A stretch of DNA of 64,000 nucleotides from Coniella vitis (Eukaryota; Ascomycota; Sordariomycetes; Diaporthales; Schizoparmaceae): contig WUJK01000008.1 in NCBI GenBank assembly GCA_011317545.1, positions 2,046,001 to 2,110,000 of the forward strand, in the 5' to 3' direction. A program made the position numbers and the translations under genes. A model generated the notes under the pieces. That model searched no databases. It saw only the letters and a program-made list of their open reading frames with translations, and was not told the origin of the DNA. The number at the start of each line of letters is the position of its first letter. The stretch's first letter is position 1. This document shows positions 35,740 to 47,551 of this stretch, one piece after another.

Positions 35740-37350
35740 ATGTCTCTTCCCTCTGATTTCCGCTGGGGCTTTGCTACGGCAAGGTAGGTTGCACGAACAC
35801 CTCTCCTCGCCGTGGCTCTGGCTTTGGCACCTGAACGCAAGAGGAGTCCAAAGCATAACAAATCACACTGCAGCTACCAAATCGAAGGCGCCACCACCGA
35901 AGACGGCCGCGGGCCCTCCATCTGGGACACCTTTTGCGCCATCCCCGGCAAGATCGCCGACGGGTCCAGCGGCGCCGTCGCCTGCGACAGCTACCACCGC
36001 ACCGCGGAGGACGTCGCCCTTCTCCAGTCCCTCGGCGCCACCGCCTACCGCTTCTCCCTCTCGTGGTCCCGCATCATCCCCCTCGGCGGGCGCAACGACC
36101 CCATCAACCAGGCCGGGCTCGACCACTACATCCGCTTCACCGATGCGCTGCTCGCGGCCGGCATCGAGCCCTTCATCACCCTCTACCACTGGGACCTGCC
36201 CGATGCGCTCGACAAGAGATATGGTGGGTTGCTGAACCGCACCGAGTTCCCCCTTGATTTCGAGCACTATGCGCGCGTCGTGTTCCAGGCCCTCCCGCAG
36301 TGCAAGCACTGGATCACCTTTAACGAGCCGTGGTGTAGCTCCATTTTGGGCTACTCGACGGGATACTTTGCTCCGGGGAGGTGCAGCGATCGCAGCAAAT
36401 CCGCAGAAGGCGACTCGGCGCGCGAGCCGTGGATTGTCGGGCATAATCTGCTGGTGGCCCATGGGCGAGCCGTCAAGGTGTACCGCGAGGAGTTTAAAGC
36501 CAAGGACGGTGGCGAGATTGGCATCACCTTGAATGGAGACGCCACCTACCCTTGGGATCCCGAAGACCCGGCCGACGTCGAAGCGAGCGACCGCAAGATC
36601 GAGTTTGCGATTAGCTGGTTCGCGGACCCTATTTACTTTGGACGGTATCCAGCGTCGATGATCAAGCAGTTGGGCGACAGGCTTCCCGAGTGGACTGAGG
36701 AGGAGAAAAAGTTGGTGCTGGGAAGCAACGACTTTTATGGCATGAATCACTACACTGCCAATTACATCCGCCATCGCGAGGGGACACCGCCCGAGGATGA
36801 CTTTTTGGGAAACCTGGAAACGCTGTTCTACAGCAAGAGTGGCGAGTGCATTGGGCCCGAGACGCAAAGTTTCTGGCTGCGGCCGAACCCGAGGGGGTTC
36901 CGCGAGCTGCTGGTCTGGCTGTCAAAGCGCTACGGGTTTCCCAAGATTTATGTCACGGAGAATGGCACCAGCCTCAAAGGGGAGAACGACATGGCTCTGG
37001 AGCAGATTGTCGAGGATGATTTCCGCGTGCAGTATTTCGACGGCTATGTAAAAGCCATGGCGCAGGCGCATCAGGAGGATGGGGTGAATGTGAGGGGCTA
37101 TCTGGCTTGGTCGCTGATGGATAACTTTGAGTGGGCCGAAGGCTACGAGACGAGATGTGGGTCGTCTTTTCCTTTTTTCTTCCTCTCCCTTCTTCTCTTT
37201 TGTCGTCTTTTGTGCAAGTCACGTGTTTGCTGATGTTGATTTGGTACAGTTGGTGTGACGTTTGTCGATTACGAACACGACCAGAAACGGTATCCGAAAA
37301 AGAGCGCAAAGAGCCTCAGGCCTTTGTTTGACAGCCTGATCAAGAAGTGA
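35740..37350 (+). CDS. Beta-glucosidase, glycoside hydrolase family 1 (intracellular type)
   Basis: Exons 35740-35783, 35874-37156 and 37250-37350 encode 475 residues, normal for GH1. The protein starts MSLPSDFRWGFATASYQIEG, the classic GH1 N-terminal motif, with intron 1 inside it. The acid/base glutamate is Glu166 in TFNEPW and the nucleophile is Glu377 in YVTENG; the aglycone-side motif SLMDNFEW is intact. There is no signal peptide, so the enzyme is probably cytosolic and hydrolyses cellobiose or other beta-glucosides after uptake. The family retains the anomeric configuration through a covalent glycosyl-enzyme. The third exon completes ETRFGVTFVDYEHDQKRYPK, again a GH1 signature. Confidence 0.95.
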
Positions 37351-37930
37351 TGGGGTTTGGGATGGATGGATGGGCTGGCTGGCTGGCTGATGAATGGGTG
37401 AAGTAGAATTAGAAGGGCAATGTGGTCATTTGCTTAGAGTTGCAACGATGTCTACGAAGATAAACGATGGATTTCTTAGTGAGCGCATACCTGGGACCAA
37501 CCCTGCACGTGGAAGTCGAAACGGCAAGGAAGAGCCGTCAAAGCGGGCAGCTGCGGTTTTGGAGTCCGGCAATGCGGGGGAAGAAACGCGGGGTAGCTGG
37601 GCATGTACACTCTCACGCCCATTAGCAGGGAAAATACTTTGTGTCTGACGTATCCACGCTCCTCTCCATTACCAAGTTCAGCAGCCCCTGGGACCTGGGA
37701 AGAAGCGGGAAGCGACTCTGGCAGATGACCTCGGTCCGTTAGTTCCGTTTCCCGCATGTCACTTCTGGCTTTATCAACGCGCTATTGTCGCGACTTTTGC
37801 GCCATGGCGTTCCCTTCTCGAGCATACACCGGATTCATGACTCTGGGTCTCTGCGCGTGGTTGTTGCGTTGACGAGGAAGACTCTTGTAAAAGAAAAGAA
37901 AAGGACAAAAAAAGAAATACACCAACCAAT
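37351..37930. other. Intergenic region GH1 - acyl-CoA synthetase
   Basis: About 580 bp. A GGCT repeat lies at about 37369-37388 just after the GH1 stop. The rest has no notable frame and should hold the synthetase promoter; the last 40 bp are A-rich. Confidence 0.5.
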
Positions 37931-39675
37931 ATGTCAAACCCAGCAATCCGTCTTAAGAATGTCCTCGGCCATCTGTGGTCTTCATCTTCACCACCCTCAA
38001 GTCAGCCTGCTACAGATGAGCATGCCTCATCTGCCACCAAGCGGGGCCACCACCTCCACGCTCTCTCACCAACCTTCTTCCTCCCCCGCGCGGCCGCCAT
38101 CGAGCCCCACGCCGAAGCCATTGTACACATGACCGCCAACGGCGCGACGCTGCGCCGCTCCTACGAGGAACTCGCCGACCGCGCCCGGGGGCTGGCCTAC
38201 TACATCAAGACGCACGGCTACCGGCGCGTGGGCATCCTGATGACCAACACGCCCGCCTTTTTAGAGAGTATCTATGGTATCGCGGCGGGAGGCGCGGTGA
38301 TTGTCCCTGTGAATTACCGCCTCAAGGAGGAGGATGTGAGGTATATCTTGGAGTTCGCCGAGGTGGACTTGATTGTGTCAGATTGGGAGTTTGTGGGGTT
38401 ATTGGATAGGTTCACAGAGAAGCATGGGGACGTCAAGGTTGTGATTGACACGGTGCGTATCTTGGTGTCTTTTGAAAAGAGGCAATCAATAAATCAATCA
38501 CAACCTGCTGTTATGACCGAGTAAATCATTGACCAAGATGTTCCAAACAGGATACAGATGCCACTGAAGGGGAGCTCTGCGGGCCCTTTGACGAAATCAT
38601 CCTCGAGGGCTTGCAATACGACAAGACTTCTGGCAACAAAGGCTGGGACGGCCTACAGGCCCAGGCCGATGACGAGGATGCCACGCTCGCCATCCCGTTT
38701 ACTTCCGGCACCACCTCGCGGCCCAAAGGTGTCTTGTACACGCACCGTGGTGCGTACTTGGCCGCACTGGGGAATGTGATTGAAAGCGGGCTCAATATGC
38801 CTACTGGACGGTGCAAGTATTTGTGGACTTTGCCAATGTGAGTCTAGCTGTTCTCTTTCTGAACGTCATCCCAGATAGGAAAACAACAACCAAAAAAAGA
38901 AAAGAAAGAAGAAAAAAAGAAAAAAAAGAGCAATATACGCTGACAACACATGGCAGGTTCCACGCCATGGGCTGGACCTTCCCCTGGTCCGTCACCGCCG
39001 TTCGTGGCACCCACATTTGCCTTCGCAAAATCGACTACCCTCTCATCTGGCACTTGCTCAAGACCGAGGCCATTACGCACTTTAGCGCCGCGCCCACAGT
39101 TAATACCTTGCTCTGCGCCGACCCCAACGCAGAACCCCTCCCGCACCGCGTCGCAGTCACCGTGGCCGCTTCGCCGCCCACGCCACACTTGTTTGAGACC
39201 ATGACGCGGCTCAACCTGCATCCTGTGCATGTGTATGGCATGACCGAGACATATGGGCCGCTTACCAAGGGCTATATCCTCCCTGAGTGGGGCGATGTCA
39301 GCAGAACGGACCCAAAAGAGAAGTGGGCGCTGATGGCGCGGCAAGGACATGGGTTTGTGACAAGTCTACCAGTGCGTGTTGTGAAGCAAAAGGGGGAGAG
39401 GGAAAACGTTGGGGAAGGAGAAGGAGACAACGTAGTAGAAGAGGGGCAGCTGGTGGACGTCAAGAAAGATGGACAAGAAATGGGCGAGATTGTCTTTTTT
39501 GGAAACATTTGCGCAAAGGGGTACTTGAAGGATAAGGAGGCGACCAGAAAGTTGTTTGCGGGTGGAGGGCTGCATTCGGGGGATTTGGCTGTGTGGCATC
39601 CCGATGGGAGTGTGCAGATTTTGGATCGGGAAAAGGATATTATTATTTCGGGTATGTGTCGACGGTTTTCGTTCC

Positions 39676-39706
<31 letters not shown>

Positions 39707-40120
39707 CTCGGTCTTCCTTACTTCTGTTTCGTTGCTCCCTCTTCACTTTGATACACAGTCTCTGGATATATACACCGACAATGTCCACTAACGCACCCAG
39801 GCGGCGAAAATATCTCCTCAGTAGCCCTCGAAAGCGCCCTGGCCACACACCCCGCCATCCTCGAAGCAGGTGTCGTGGCCGTTGCCGACTCACATTGGGG
39901 CGAACGACCAAAAGCCTTTGTCACCGTCAAGCAACAACACCACCAAAAAGAGGTCCAAGGATCGGACATTGTGGAATGGGCACGGCAGCAGAACCACATA
40001 TCGCGGTTCATGGTGCCGCGCGAGGTGGAGGTGGTGGACGAGTTGCCCAAAACGAGCACGGGCAAGATTCGCAAAAATGTGTTGAGGGAGTGGGCGAAGG
40101 GAGGGAAGAGGAGGGAGTAA
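37931..40120 (+). CDS. AMP-dependent acyl-CoA synthetase (adenylate-forming enzyme)
   Basis: Exons 37931-38452, 38551-38837, 38957-39651 and 39801-40120 encode 607 residues. Visible ANL-superfamily motifs are the ATP-binding loop FTSGTTSRPKG (about 224-234), MFHAMGWTFPW (created across intron 2), YGMTETYGP (about 363-371), HSGDLAVWHPDG and the hinge DREKDIIISGGENISS (across intron 3). The C-terminal catalytic lysine region is KTSTGKIRKN. The enzyme should activate a carboxylic acid as acyl-AMP and transfer it to CoA. It resembles the medium-chain/AMP-binding group; the substrate cannot be read from the sequence. A charged insertion (about residues 415-445, rich in Glu/Gly/Lys) is unusual. No SKL-type peroxisomal signal: the C-terminus is GGKRRE. 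Confidence 0.92.
39678..39701 (+). repeat. Long poly-T tract in intron 3 of the acyl-CoA synthetase gene
   Basis: An uninterrupted T run of over 20 bases inside the 149-nt intron, downstream of the donor. It is probably slippage-prone, and its exact length in this assembly may be uncertain. Confidence 0.85.
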
Positions 40121-41200
40121 ATAGTGCAATAAATGTAGAATGAATATCTATGTTTGTGAGAAATTCACAATGGGATGATCAGGCGCAGAAGCAACGATCA
40201 GCCTATCCAGTATATGAACAAGTGAGATCCGAATCCGCACTCCTCAATTATCGATCACACTGTCCAAGTTCACAAATTTGCCGCAAGCAAGTGCTCACTT
40301 GCTCGAAAAGAAAACACAAAGACATGCTTCTACCATTCACGATCAGCCAAAGTTACAGGTACAGCTGCCATTGACAACCATGCATTACAAAAGAAGAGAA
40401 AAGATCTATCGCTATCAACATTGAATATTGACTCTATAATAATTGTCTGAGTTATACTGCGACTACGAATAGAAATAATCTTGCGGGAATCCAACCCGCC
40501 GTTGCTGCTTCTACGAGTCCCATTATGATTTATACTCGTAGACCATGTCAAGCCCCCTGAATAAACGGTTGTCCACCGGGTATAATCGTATACGTACCGA
40601 TCCTGTTTGGGAGGCGAGGGTGGATCTGCAACGGGCAAGTCTAAACTGTGGTGCGGGTGCCTTTGCAGGCTCGGGACGGCCCGCTGTAGTACCGTGTACT
40701 TCGCACATTCTTTCGAGGTACATAGCATACTAGTAGTGCTTCCATGGCAGCTGTGTCAGCTTTCGGGTCATTCAGCACGTTGGGAAAACGGCGAAAAAAA
40801 GAAGGAAAGAAAAGTGAAAGAAGCCATGAGCACACACAAGATTTTGTGACAGTTGTGATGGTCGAAAAGACCTCAAGCTACTATGGTAGCTCTTTAAATT
40901 TGTCTTGTTGAGAAGAAGCATGCTGGTTATTGCGTAGTCCCTGAACAGGGGGCTGCTTAGTACCTGCATTAGCGGAGGTCTTAGATCGGGGCCTGCAATA
41001 CTTATGTACGTACATGGTAAGTGAGGAGCAGGGTCTGTGACCGACAGGGGTCTGCCCAGGGCCTACCGAGTCTTTGACATCATGACTGTACATAGTATCT
41101 TCTTTCTTTCTCGCAACCATTCCGTCTGGCCCATCTTCTTTTGTTTACCCAAGCCAGTTCTGCCGTCAATTCTACGTCAAACTTGCGTTCACCTAACGTC
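40121..41200. other. Intergenic region upstream of photolyase
   Basis: A 1.1-kb gap. It contains an imperfect tRNA-T-arm-like hairpin (40483-40499) next to an 8-bp perfect inverted repeat (CTACGAGT...ACTCGTAG, 40511-40541), and TACATAGTA at 41089-41097 about 105 bp before the photolyase start. No coding frame supported. Confidence 0.5.
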
Positions 41201-43366
41201 ATGGGCGCAAAGGCTAGAGTAATCTACTGTGGGTGGGATACTGCTTTATGAGGAGGGATTTGAACGAGACAAGCATTGTGTTTGGCTGACCTGGGAATAA
41301 CCTCACCTAGGGTTTCGCACCGACCTGCGCCTCCACGATTCCCCAGCTCTCAAGGCTGCCCTCGACCTCAACCCAGAATGTCTCTGGCCCATCTTCACCT
41401 GGGACCCCCACTATGTCTACCGCGTCAAAGGCGGCATAAACAGATGGCAGTTTCTGTAAGGGCCTCCCAGTGTCTCCCCAGTTCCGCACCAATGTAACTA
41501 AGCGTCCGTCACCACCGCCGCCACTACCAAAGCCTCGACTGCCAAAACGACCTCTCGGCCTCCATCACAGCCCTCAATCCTTCCTCCAAACTCTTCCTCC
41601 TCCGCGAAGCACCCCAAACCCTCTTCCCCAAGCTCTTTTCCGCCTGGAACGTCACCCACCTGGTCTTTGAGCGCGACACGGACGCTTATGCCCGCGACCG
41701 GGACGCCACCATCCTCGCCGCCGCCGCCAAAGCAGGAGTCACCGTGGTGACCCGCTCGGGCCGCACCCTCTGGGACCCAGATGCCCTCGTCCGCGCAAAC
41801 GGCGGCAGACCCACCATGTCGCTGAACCAGCTGCAAGCCGCAGGCCGCAAAGTCGGCCCCATCCCCGAGCCCATCCCCGCACCCACCTCGCTGCCCGACC
41901 CAGGCGACATGCCCCTGGAGCAGGTCGAAGAGGAGCAACTCCCGCCCAGACACCCGCCCGAAACCACGGACGGACCGGATCTCAACGCGCGCTGGCGCGC
42001 GTGGCAAGACAAAGGGTACACGCGCCTCGCAGGTCCCAACGGCGATTTTGCCGTCGAAACCCTCGCCGAGCTCGGCTTCCCACCCACCCACGCCACGACC
42101 CCGCACCGCGGCGGCGAAAGCATTGCGCTGCGCAACCTCGACACGGTCATGAGCAACGTCGCCTACGCAGCCACCTTTCGCAAGCCGCAGACGAGCCCCG
42201 CAGCGCTCGACCCGCAGAGCACGACGCTGCTCAGCCCGTTCTTGCACTTTGGCGCGCTCTCGCCCCGGCTGTTTTATCATCGTGCGCTCGCGGCGTGCAA
42301 ACAGTTTAAAGGGGCACCGTCTGCGCCGCCAGAGAGTCTGACGGGCCAGTTGTTGTTTCGGGATATGTATTTTGCGGCGCAGGCTGCGCTGGGCCATGCC
42401 ATGGCGCAGACGGTGGGCAATCCGCAGGTGAGGTTTGTGCCGTGGCATTTACCGTCCAAGGTGGAACATGTGGGAGGTGATGGGGAACGGACAAAGCACA
42501 GCAAGAACAGCAAGCACAAAGACAAGAACCACGCCAGCAAAACGAGCAATCACTTGCCCCTTCAGCCAGCCCAACTCGCCATCCCCGGATCCTACACCAT
42601 CGACACGCCCCAAGCAGAAGAATGGTTCCAGCGCTGGTCCACCGGCACCACGGGGTTCCCCTGGATAGACGCGCTGATGCGCCAGCTTCGCCACGACGGC
42701 TGGATCCACCACCTGGGCCGCCACAGCGTCGCCTGTTTCCTGACGCGGGGCGGCTGCTACATCCACTGGGAGCGCGGTGCCGAGGTCTTTGCCGAGTTGC
42801 TGCTCGACCACGAGCCGGCGTGCAACAGCGGGAACTGGCAGTGGCTGAGCTGCACGGCGTTTTTCGCCCAGTACTACCGGTGCTACAGCCCCGTGAGTTT
42901 TGCGCAGAAGTGGGATAAAGAGGGCGACTTTGTGCGGAGGTGGGTGCCCGAGTTGAAGGGATTGCGGGCCAAGTGGATTCATGAGCCGTGGAAGGCCAGC
43001 CAGGCGGAGCTGGACAAGGCTGGGGTTGTGCTGGTGGATTTCCCGGGCCTGGGGGACAAGATGGCCGAGGGGACGTATCCAAAGAGGATGTTTGACTTTG
43101 ATGAGAGGAGGAGGATTTGTATTGCCGGCTTGAAGAAGGCGTATGAGGTCGGGTTGCACGGGGATCATGAAAAGGTGCTGGATGGGAGTGCCATCGAGTT
43201 GTTTGCTGATGCTGGAGAGCGCGAGGGGGAAATCGAAGGAGGAGAGGTGAATACGAAGGCTGCTTCTTCTGGTCCTGGGTCTGGGTCTAAATCGACTGGT
43301 ACAAAGACCAAGAAGAGGACTATGGGGCCGATGGACGGCTATGTCAAGAAGCAAAAGCTTCACTAA
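41201..43366 (+). CDS. (6-4) photolyase / animal-type cryptochrome-like flavoprotein
   Basis: Exons 41201-41228, 41311-41455 and 41533-43366 encode 668 residues. Splicing is supported by the motif VIYWFRTDLRLHDSPAL, whose Trp is made across intron 1, and WQFLLDCQNDLSASI across intron 2. The N-terminal alpha/beta domain is followed by the FAD-binding domain: FGALSPRLFYHRA, GQLLFRDMYF, GFPWIDALMRQLRHDGWIHH and FLTRGGCYIHWERGAEVFAELLLD. The pair His451/His455 in HHLGRH is where (6-4) photolyases carry their catalytic histidines, favouring a (6-4) photolyase or CRY64 over a CPD enzyme. A Lys/His/Ser-rich insertion (about 372-400) interrupts the domain, and a basic tail (TKTKKRTMGPMDGYVKKQ) may be a nuclear signal. 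Likely role: repair of (6-4) UV photoproducts, with possible photoreceptor function. Confidence 0.93.
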
Positions 43367-44585
43367 CCAGAGATTTACATATTACACCATGGCCTGTTCC
43401 TGTATATAGCGGGGATGAACGATCCCTCCAGCCGGTGATACGAATTCTTGTTCTTCTGGAGGAAAGAAAAAACACATCATAAGAAGGGTCTGGGGACTTC
43501 CACTGCTTATTCCATTTTTTTCTTCTTCTAGAGTCCAAAGCGAAGCATATCGGCTATCTCTTTTCTTTTTTTTTTTAAAGAAAAAAGAAAGAATTGGGCG
43601 TCCTCCGGTTACAAATTCATGTTACTGTGTATGGTCTGCAAATCAAGGTCTTGCCGACATCCCCTTCTTCGAGCAACGGATACAACTCATCGACTCACCC
43701 ATAAGGATCGTGCGCGTCACGTCACCCATGTATACAATCTTTGAACCCGGACTCATCGTTGTTGCCGTTCCACCACCTGGGTCCCAACTACCACTTCACT
43801 TCCCTTCTTCACAAGACCTCTCACTCGCCACATAGCCAACGTGCTGTCTCCACAGAGAGGAGCGGTACGGATATCGAAGACCAGAGCAGCAGGAAAGAGC
43901 GGGTGAATGGCTGCCGCCGGGCCAGCGGGTGCAGGCGAGAGAGAGCCCATGCTGGAGCGCGGTAATGTTGCCATACGATTTTGGGGGGAGGGGGGGGGCG
44001 CACTTGCGGCGAGGCTTGTGACAAGGGGAGGCGTCAAAGGGGCCGTGTAGCTGTCTCTGCGAAAGGGAAAAGAGATGAATTAGATTACAGGGGATTGAAA
44101 CGGCTGGAACAAAAGACTATGGAGCGTACGTGCACAACACGCTCTTGTGCTATGACAATGAGAAACTCATGTCGCATGATATCGGCCTGCCTATACCAAA
44201 CGGAAACTGATTGTGAGGTTCCCAAGCGCAAGAACGTGCCCAAGCATTTCTTTTGACGTTCAATTCAACGACCAAAAACTGACATGACGTGCACTGACCG
44301 CCTGCTCTATACATTGAAAATAAGCATATATGCCAAGATGCAGAAATGAGATCCTTTATATGACACCCAAACGCCCTGTCTCGGGAGATAAAAACCTCGC
44401 CGTATGCAACAAAGATTTCTCTGGTGCCCTACTAAACCAAAGTAAATGCTATCGACGCTTCCATCCACAAAGCTATATACCACAGAGATGAAAAATAACC
44501 AGCCTCGGACTGGCGCAGATCCTTCCCAATAAAAAGATCGAATATAAGATACGCCACGACATGCAGTCCGCATATTATCGTACAC
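43367..44585. other. Convergent intergenic region photolyase - CLC gene
   Basis: A 1.2-kb gap between two convergent stop codons; it should contain both 3' UTRs. It has T- and A-runs near 43514-43590 and a poly-G run near 43984-43998. A 73-codon ATG-initiated frame on the minus strand (43974-43753) is the only coding suspicion and is not supported by any motif. Confidence 0.5.
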
Positions 44586-47551
44586 CTACAGCTTGGCAAC
44601 TTCCTCATGCTCCAGTTCTCTCACATACTTGACGAATGTCTTCTTGTGCGTCATGCCGGCATATTTGCCTTCACGAAGAACACATATATATCTCAACCCG
44701 AGCTTTACAAAGCACTCGTAAACAAGGTCCATGGGGGAGTGTATATCGAGAGCGACCGGCGCCTAAGCAGAGAGTCAGACAACTAGAGATCAAGGCTTTG
44801 ACGATGGCAGTCGAAAACTTACCGGATCAATATATCTTGTGAAATCAGTAGGGTCGATGCTTTCATCATCAGAATCGTCAATGGTGGGCACGTTGGCCAT
44901 CAAGCAAAGGTCCGAGTCTTGATCCGACAGCTGATCGAGGGCAAATTCCAGATCTGGTGCGGGAATCAAGCCTACTAAGATGCCGTTTCGCAGAATAGGA
45001 AGACCACCATCGATCTCGCCCGCAGCATGAAGACGCTCGAGCTTGCGCCGAAGGCTTGCTGCTGAGACCAGCGGAGAGTGTGTAATGTCAATGACCCTTT
45101 CACGGCGAACTCGAGGGACAATGTCTGCGAGATCCGAAGTGAAGATGGGCTTGTGTTTGTTGTTAAGGAAAGGATACGAGTTCAGTTCGGTCAAGAGATC
45201 CTGTTTGCTTACGGTCAGCACTGACCACATGGTGTTGTCCTGTCCTCGTTGCGCACTTACATAGATACTGAGGGGCTCGATAAAGTCAGACGTCCACTTG
45301 GCCACGAGGATGGCCAGAGAAAAGGGAAGCACATAATCGAGACTTCCAGTAAGCTCAAAAAGGATAACGGCCAAGGTCACAGAAAGCCGGGTCACGCCAC
45401 ACATGGTCGAACCGGCTGCAATCAATGCATAAACACCAGGCTGAATGCAGGTTGCATCTCCAATCCTCGAGCAGCGATCCCACACGGGCCAATGGTTAAA
45501 CGTGAAGACAAGCCACTGCACAATGTGTCCAATCAGGCGACCCACGAGGCCGCCAACCACCATGGACGGAACGTAAATACCAGCAGGGACTTTCTGTTGC
45601 GACATGGTTCGATTAGTATGTTTGAATCTTCTCAGACTCTTACTCAAGTCTGACGCTAGGACGTGACTTACAATGCCAAAGGTGATGATGGTCAGGAAAC
45701 CCTTGATCAGAAAAGCAACTAGCAGGTTGAGTAGAATTGGAGGAATATCGTTTGCCTCCCGGGGACACAAGACGGCGTCGTCCAGGCTGCTGTCACTCGA
45801 ATCACAAGGAGCAGCCAGGTTGTACATGAGCTTCGCAACCGGCAACTTGACAAGTCCGTTCCAGTACGACATGAGACCCGTGACGAGCGCGACCAAAATG
45901 ACCTCGACCACTGGGTAGCGCTTGATGGTGGGTATTTTGCGAAACGTCTTGGCCCAAATGCGGGATGCCTTGATGAACAAGGCACCCAATGATCCGCCAA
46001 TGAAGCCGAGAATCATAAAACTCAACAGCTCAAAGTACTCCCAGTCGGTCGCGTAGTGTACCTGGAACATGACAATCTTGTGCGTTCCGTATGGGTTAAG
46101 GAATTTGAGGCTAAGTGCAGCAATGATGCAGCAAAAAAAGGTCCGGAACAGTGTCTTTGCTGGGAAAAAGTAGGCCACTTCTTCCAGACAAAACAGGACA
46201 CCTCCAAGCGGCGCACCGAAAGCAACAGCGACACCGGCTGCAGCAGCGGCCGATAAGACCTCGCGTCTCTTGCCGTCGTTACGATCGTACTTTTCGAACA
46301 GACGACACGCAATGTTGCCAACGCAAGTAGCGATATGCACATATGGACCCTCTTTGCCAAGACTGAGACCAGATGCGACACTGAGCACCAGGCCCATGGA
46401 CTTGATAATGAGGGTTTTCAGACCGAGGAACCCGTGCAAGACGAAACCGCTCAGAATGACGCGCACTTCAGCAACTCCGCTCCCAGCAGCAGAATAATAA
46501 ACCATTGGCGGCGAAGCAGATTCGGTGCTGATTTGTTGTTCTTGTCGCTGTTGTTGCTGGTGTTGCTGCTGGTGGTATTCCTGCTGTTGCGGCGGGCTAA
46601 GCTCTCCATTACCGTTATGAGAGTCGGTGTAGTCGTCCGCAGCGTCAGCTGCGAGGTTTTCGTCCAGGGTCGTCAGTCTATAGGCCGATGGAACGATGGT
46701 CTTGGTCTGCAAAGCCAGAACACATGCACAGACGGCCAGGATATTGACCCAAAAGACGTAGATGATAAACTCTCTCCACTGGGCACCAAAAGGGATCTCC
46801 TTGGTGACTTCCGACCAAGAGACCCAGTCGGTGCAGTCACCCAGTGGACAGCACCGTTTTTCGCTGTAATACCAGGTCGTTGCACAGTAGCCATCCTTCC
46901 AGTCAAACACGACTTGCTCTGTCACGTTGATGCCATATGCCAAGACAGCAATAATGAAACCAACCAAGGCGGACAGGATCCAGCCCTGCGCGCCGTCAAA
47001 GAGAAGGTATAAACGGCCCCAAAAGTCCTTGCGGCTGCGCAGGGCCTTGGCTCTGTAGGCATCGGCGATGCTGTCGTGCACCCAGTCGGTCGAGGTGAAC
47101 TGGTCGTACCATACGCGGTCGTAGGGAGTGTTTGGCTCTGCGAGGGAGTCCTGATGCTGTGCGAGGGCGTGGATCAAGCGGCCGCCCCAGGATTCAGCGC
47201 GGGAGTGGTGCTTGCCTATGCGAGTTACATGACGTCGCGTTAGCCACATCGACCAAGCAGTGGAACGCGACAGAACACACCTAGAAAGCTACTGCCGGTG
47301 GACAGCAGCGGCGGGCGCGGAGTATGCGGAGAGTCCTCGCCGCCATTGGCGTCTGAGATTCTGACGCGGTTTCTTGCAGGGCCCAGCAACGATGTCCTTT
47401 CGGTTGGCTCCTCGGACATGGAACCTCGTCTACTGACTCTGCGCGATGCTGGGCGGGAGCGTCTGCGGTGGGATACTGGAGACAGAGGTGGCGCCACATA
47501 GGATCTGTCGTCCGAGGGAACGCTGAGCTGGCTGCTGTGGTTGGTGTCCAT
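44586..47551 (-). CDS. CLC-family voltage-gated chloride channel/transporter with CBS domains
   Basis: Five exons on the minus strand: 47551-47281, 47215-45672, 45593-45261, 45200-44823 and 44762-44586, giving 900 residues. The cytosolic N-terminus has an acidic Leu motif (TERTSLLG). The CLC membrane domain follows. Selectivity motifs are GSGVAEVR (in place of GSGIPE), GKEGPYVH with gating Glu379, and KVPAGIYVPSMVVGG. The last is made by joining TFGI to KVPAG across intron 2. Two CBS domains lie at the C-terminus, the second (DIHSPMDLVYECFVKLGLRYICVLREG) mostly in exon 5. A Gln-rich cytosolic loop precedes the GSGVAEVR helix. Family members such as yeast Gef1 exchange Cl- for H+ in Golgi or endosomal membranes. 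Introns 2 and 3 are 78 and 60 nt and stop-free in frame. Convergent with the photolyase gene, divergent from NRDE2. Confidence 0.93.

Noticed and set aside
40480..40545. tRNA gene
   Set aside because: Only a T-arm-like hairpin is present, with a changed T-loop base; no matching acceptor stem, A box or anticodon arm of correct geometry.
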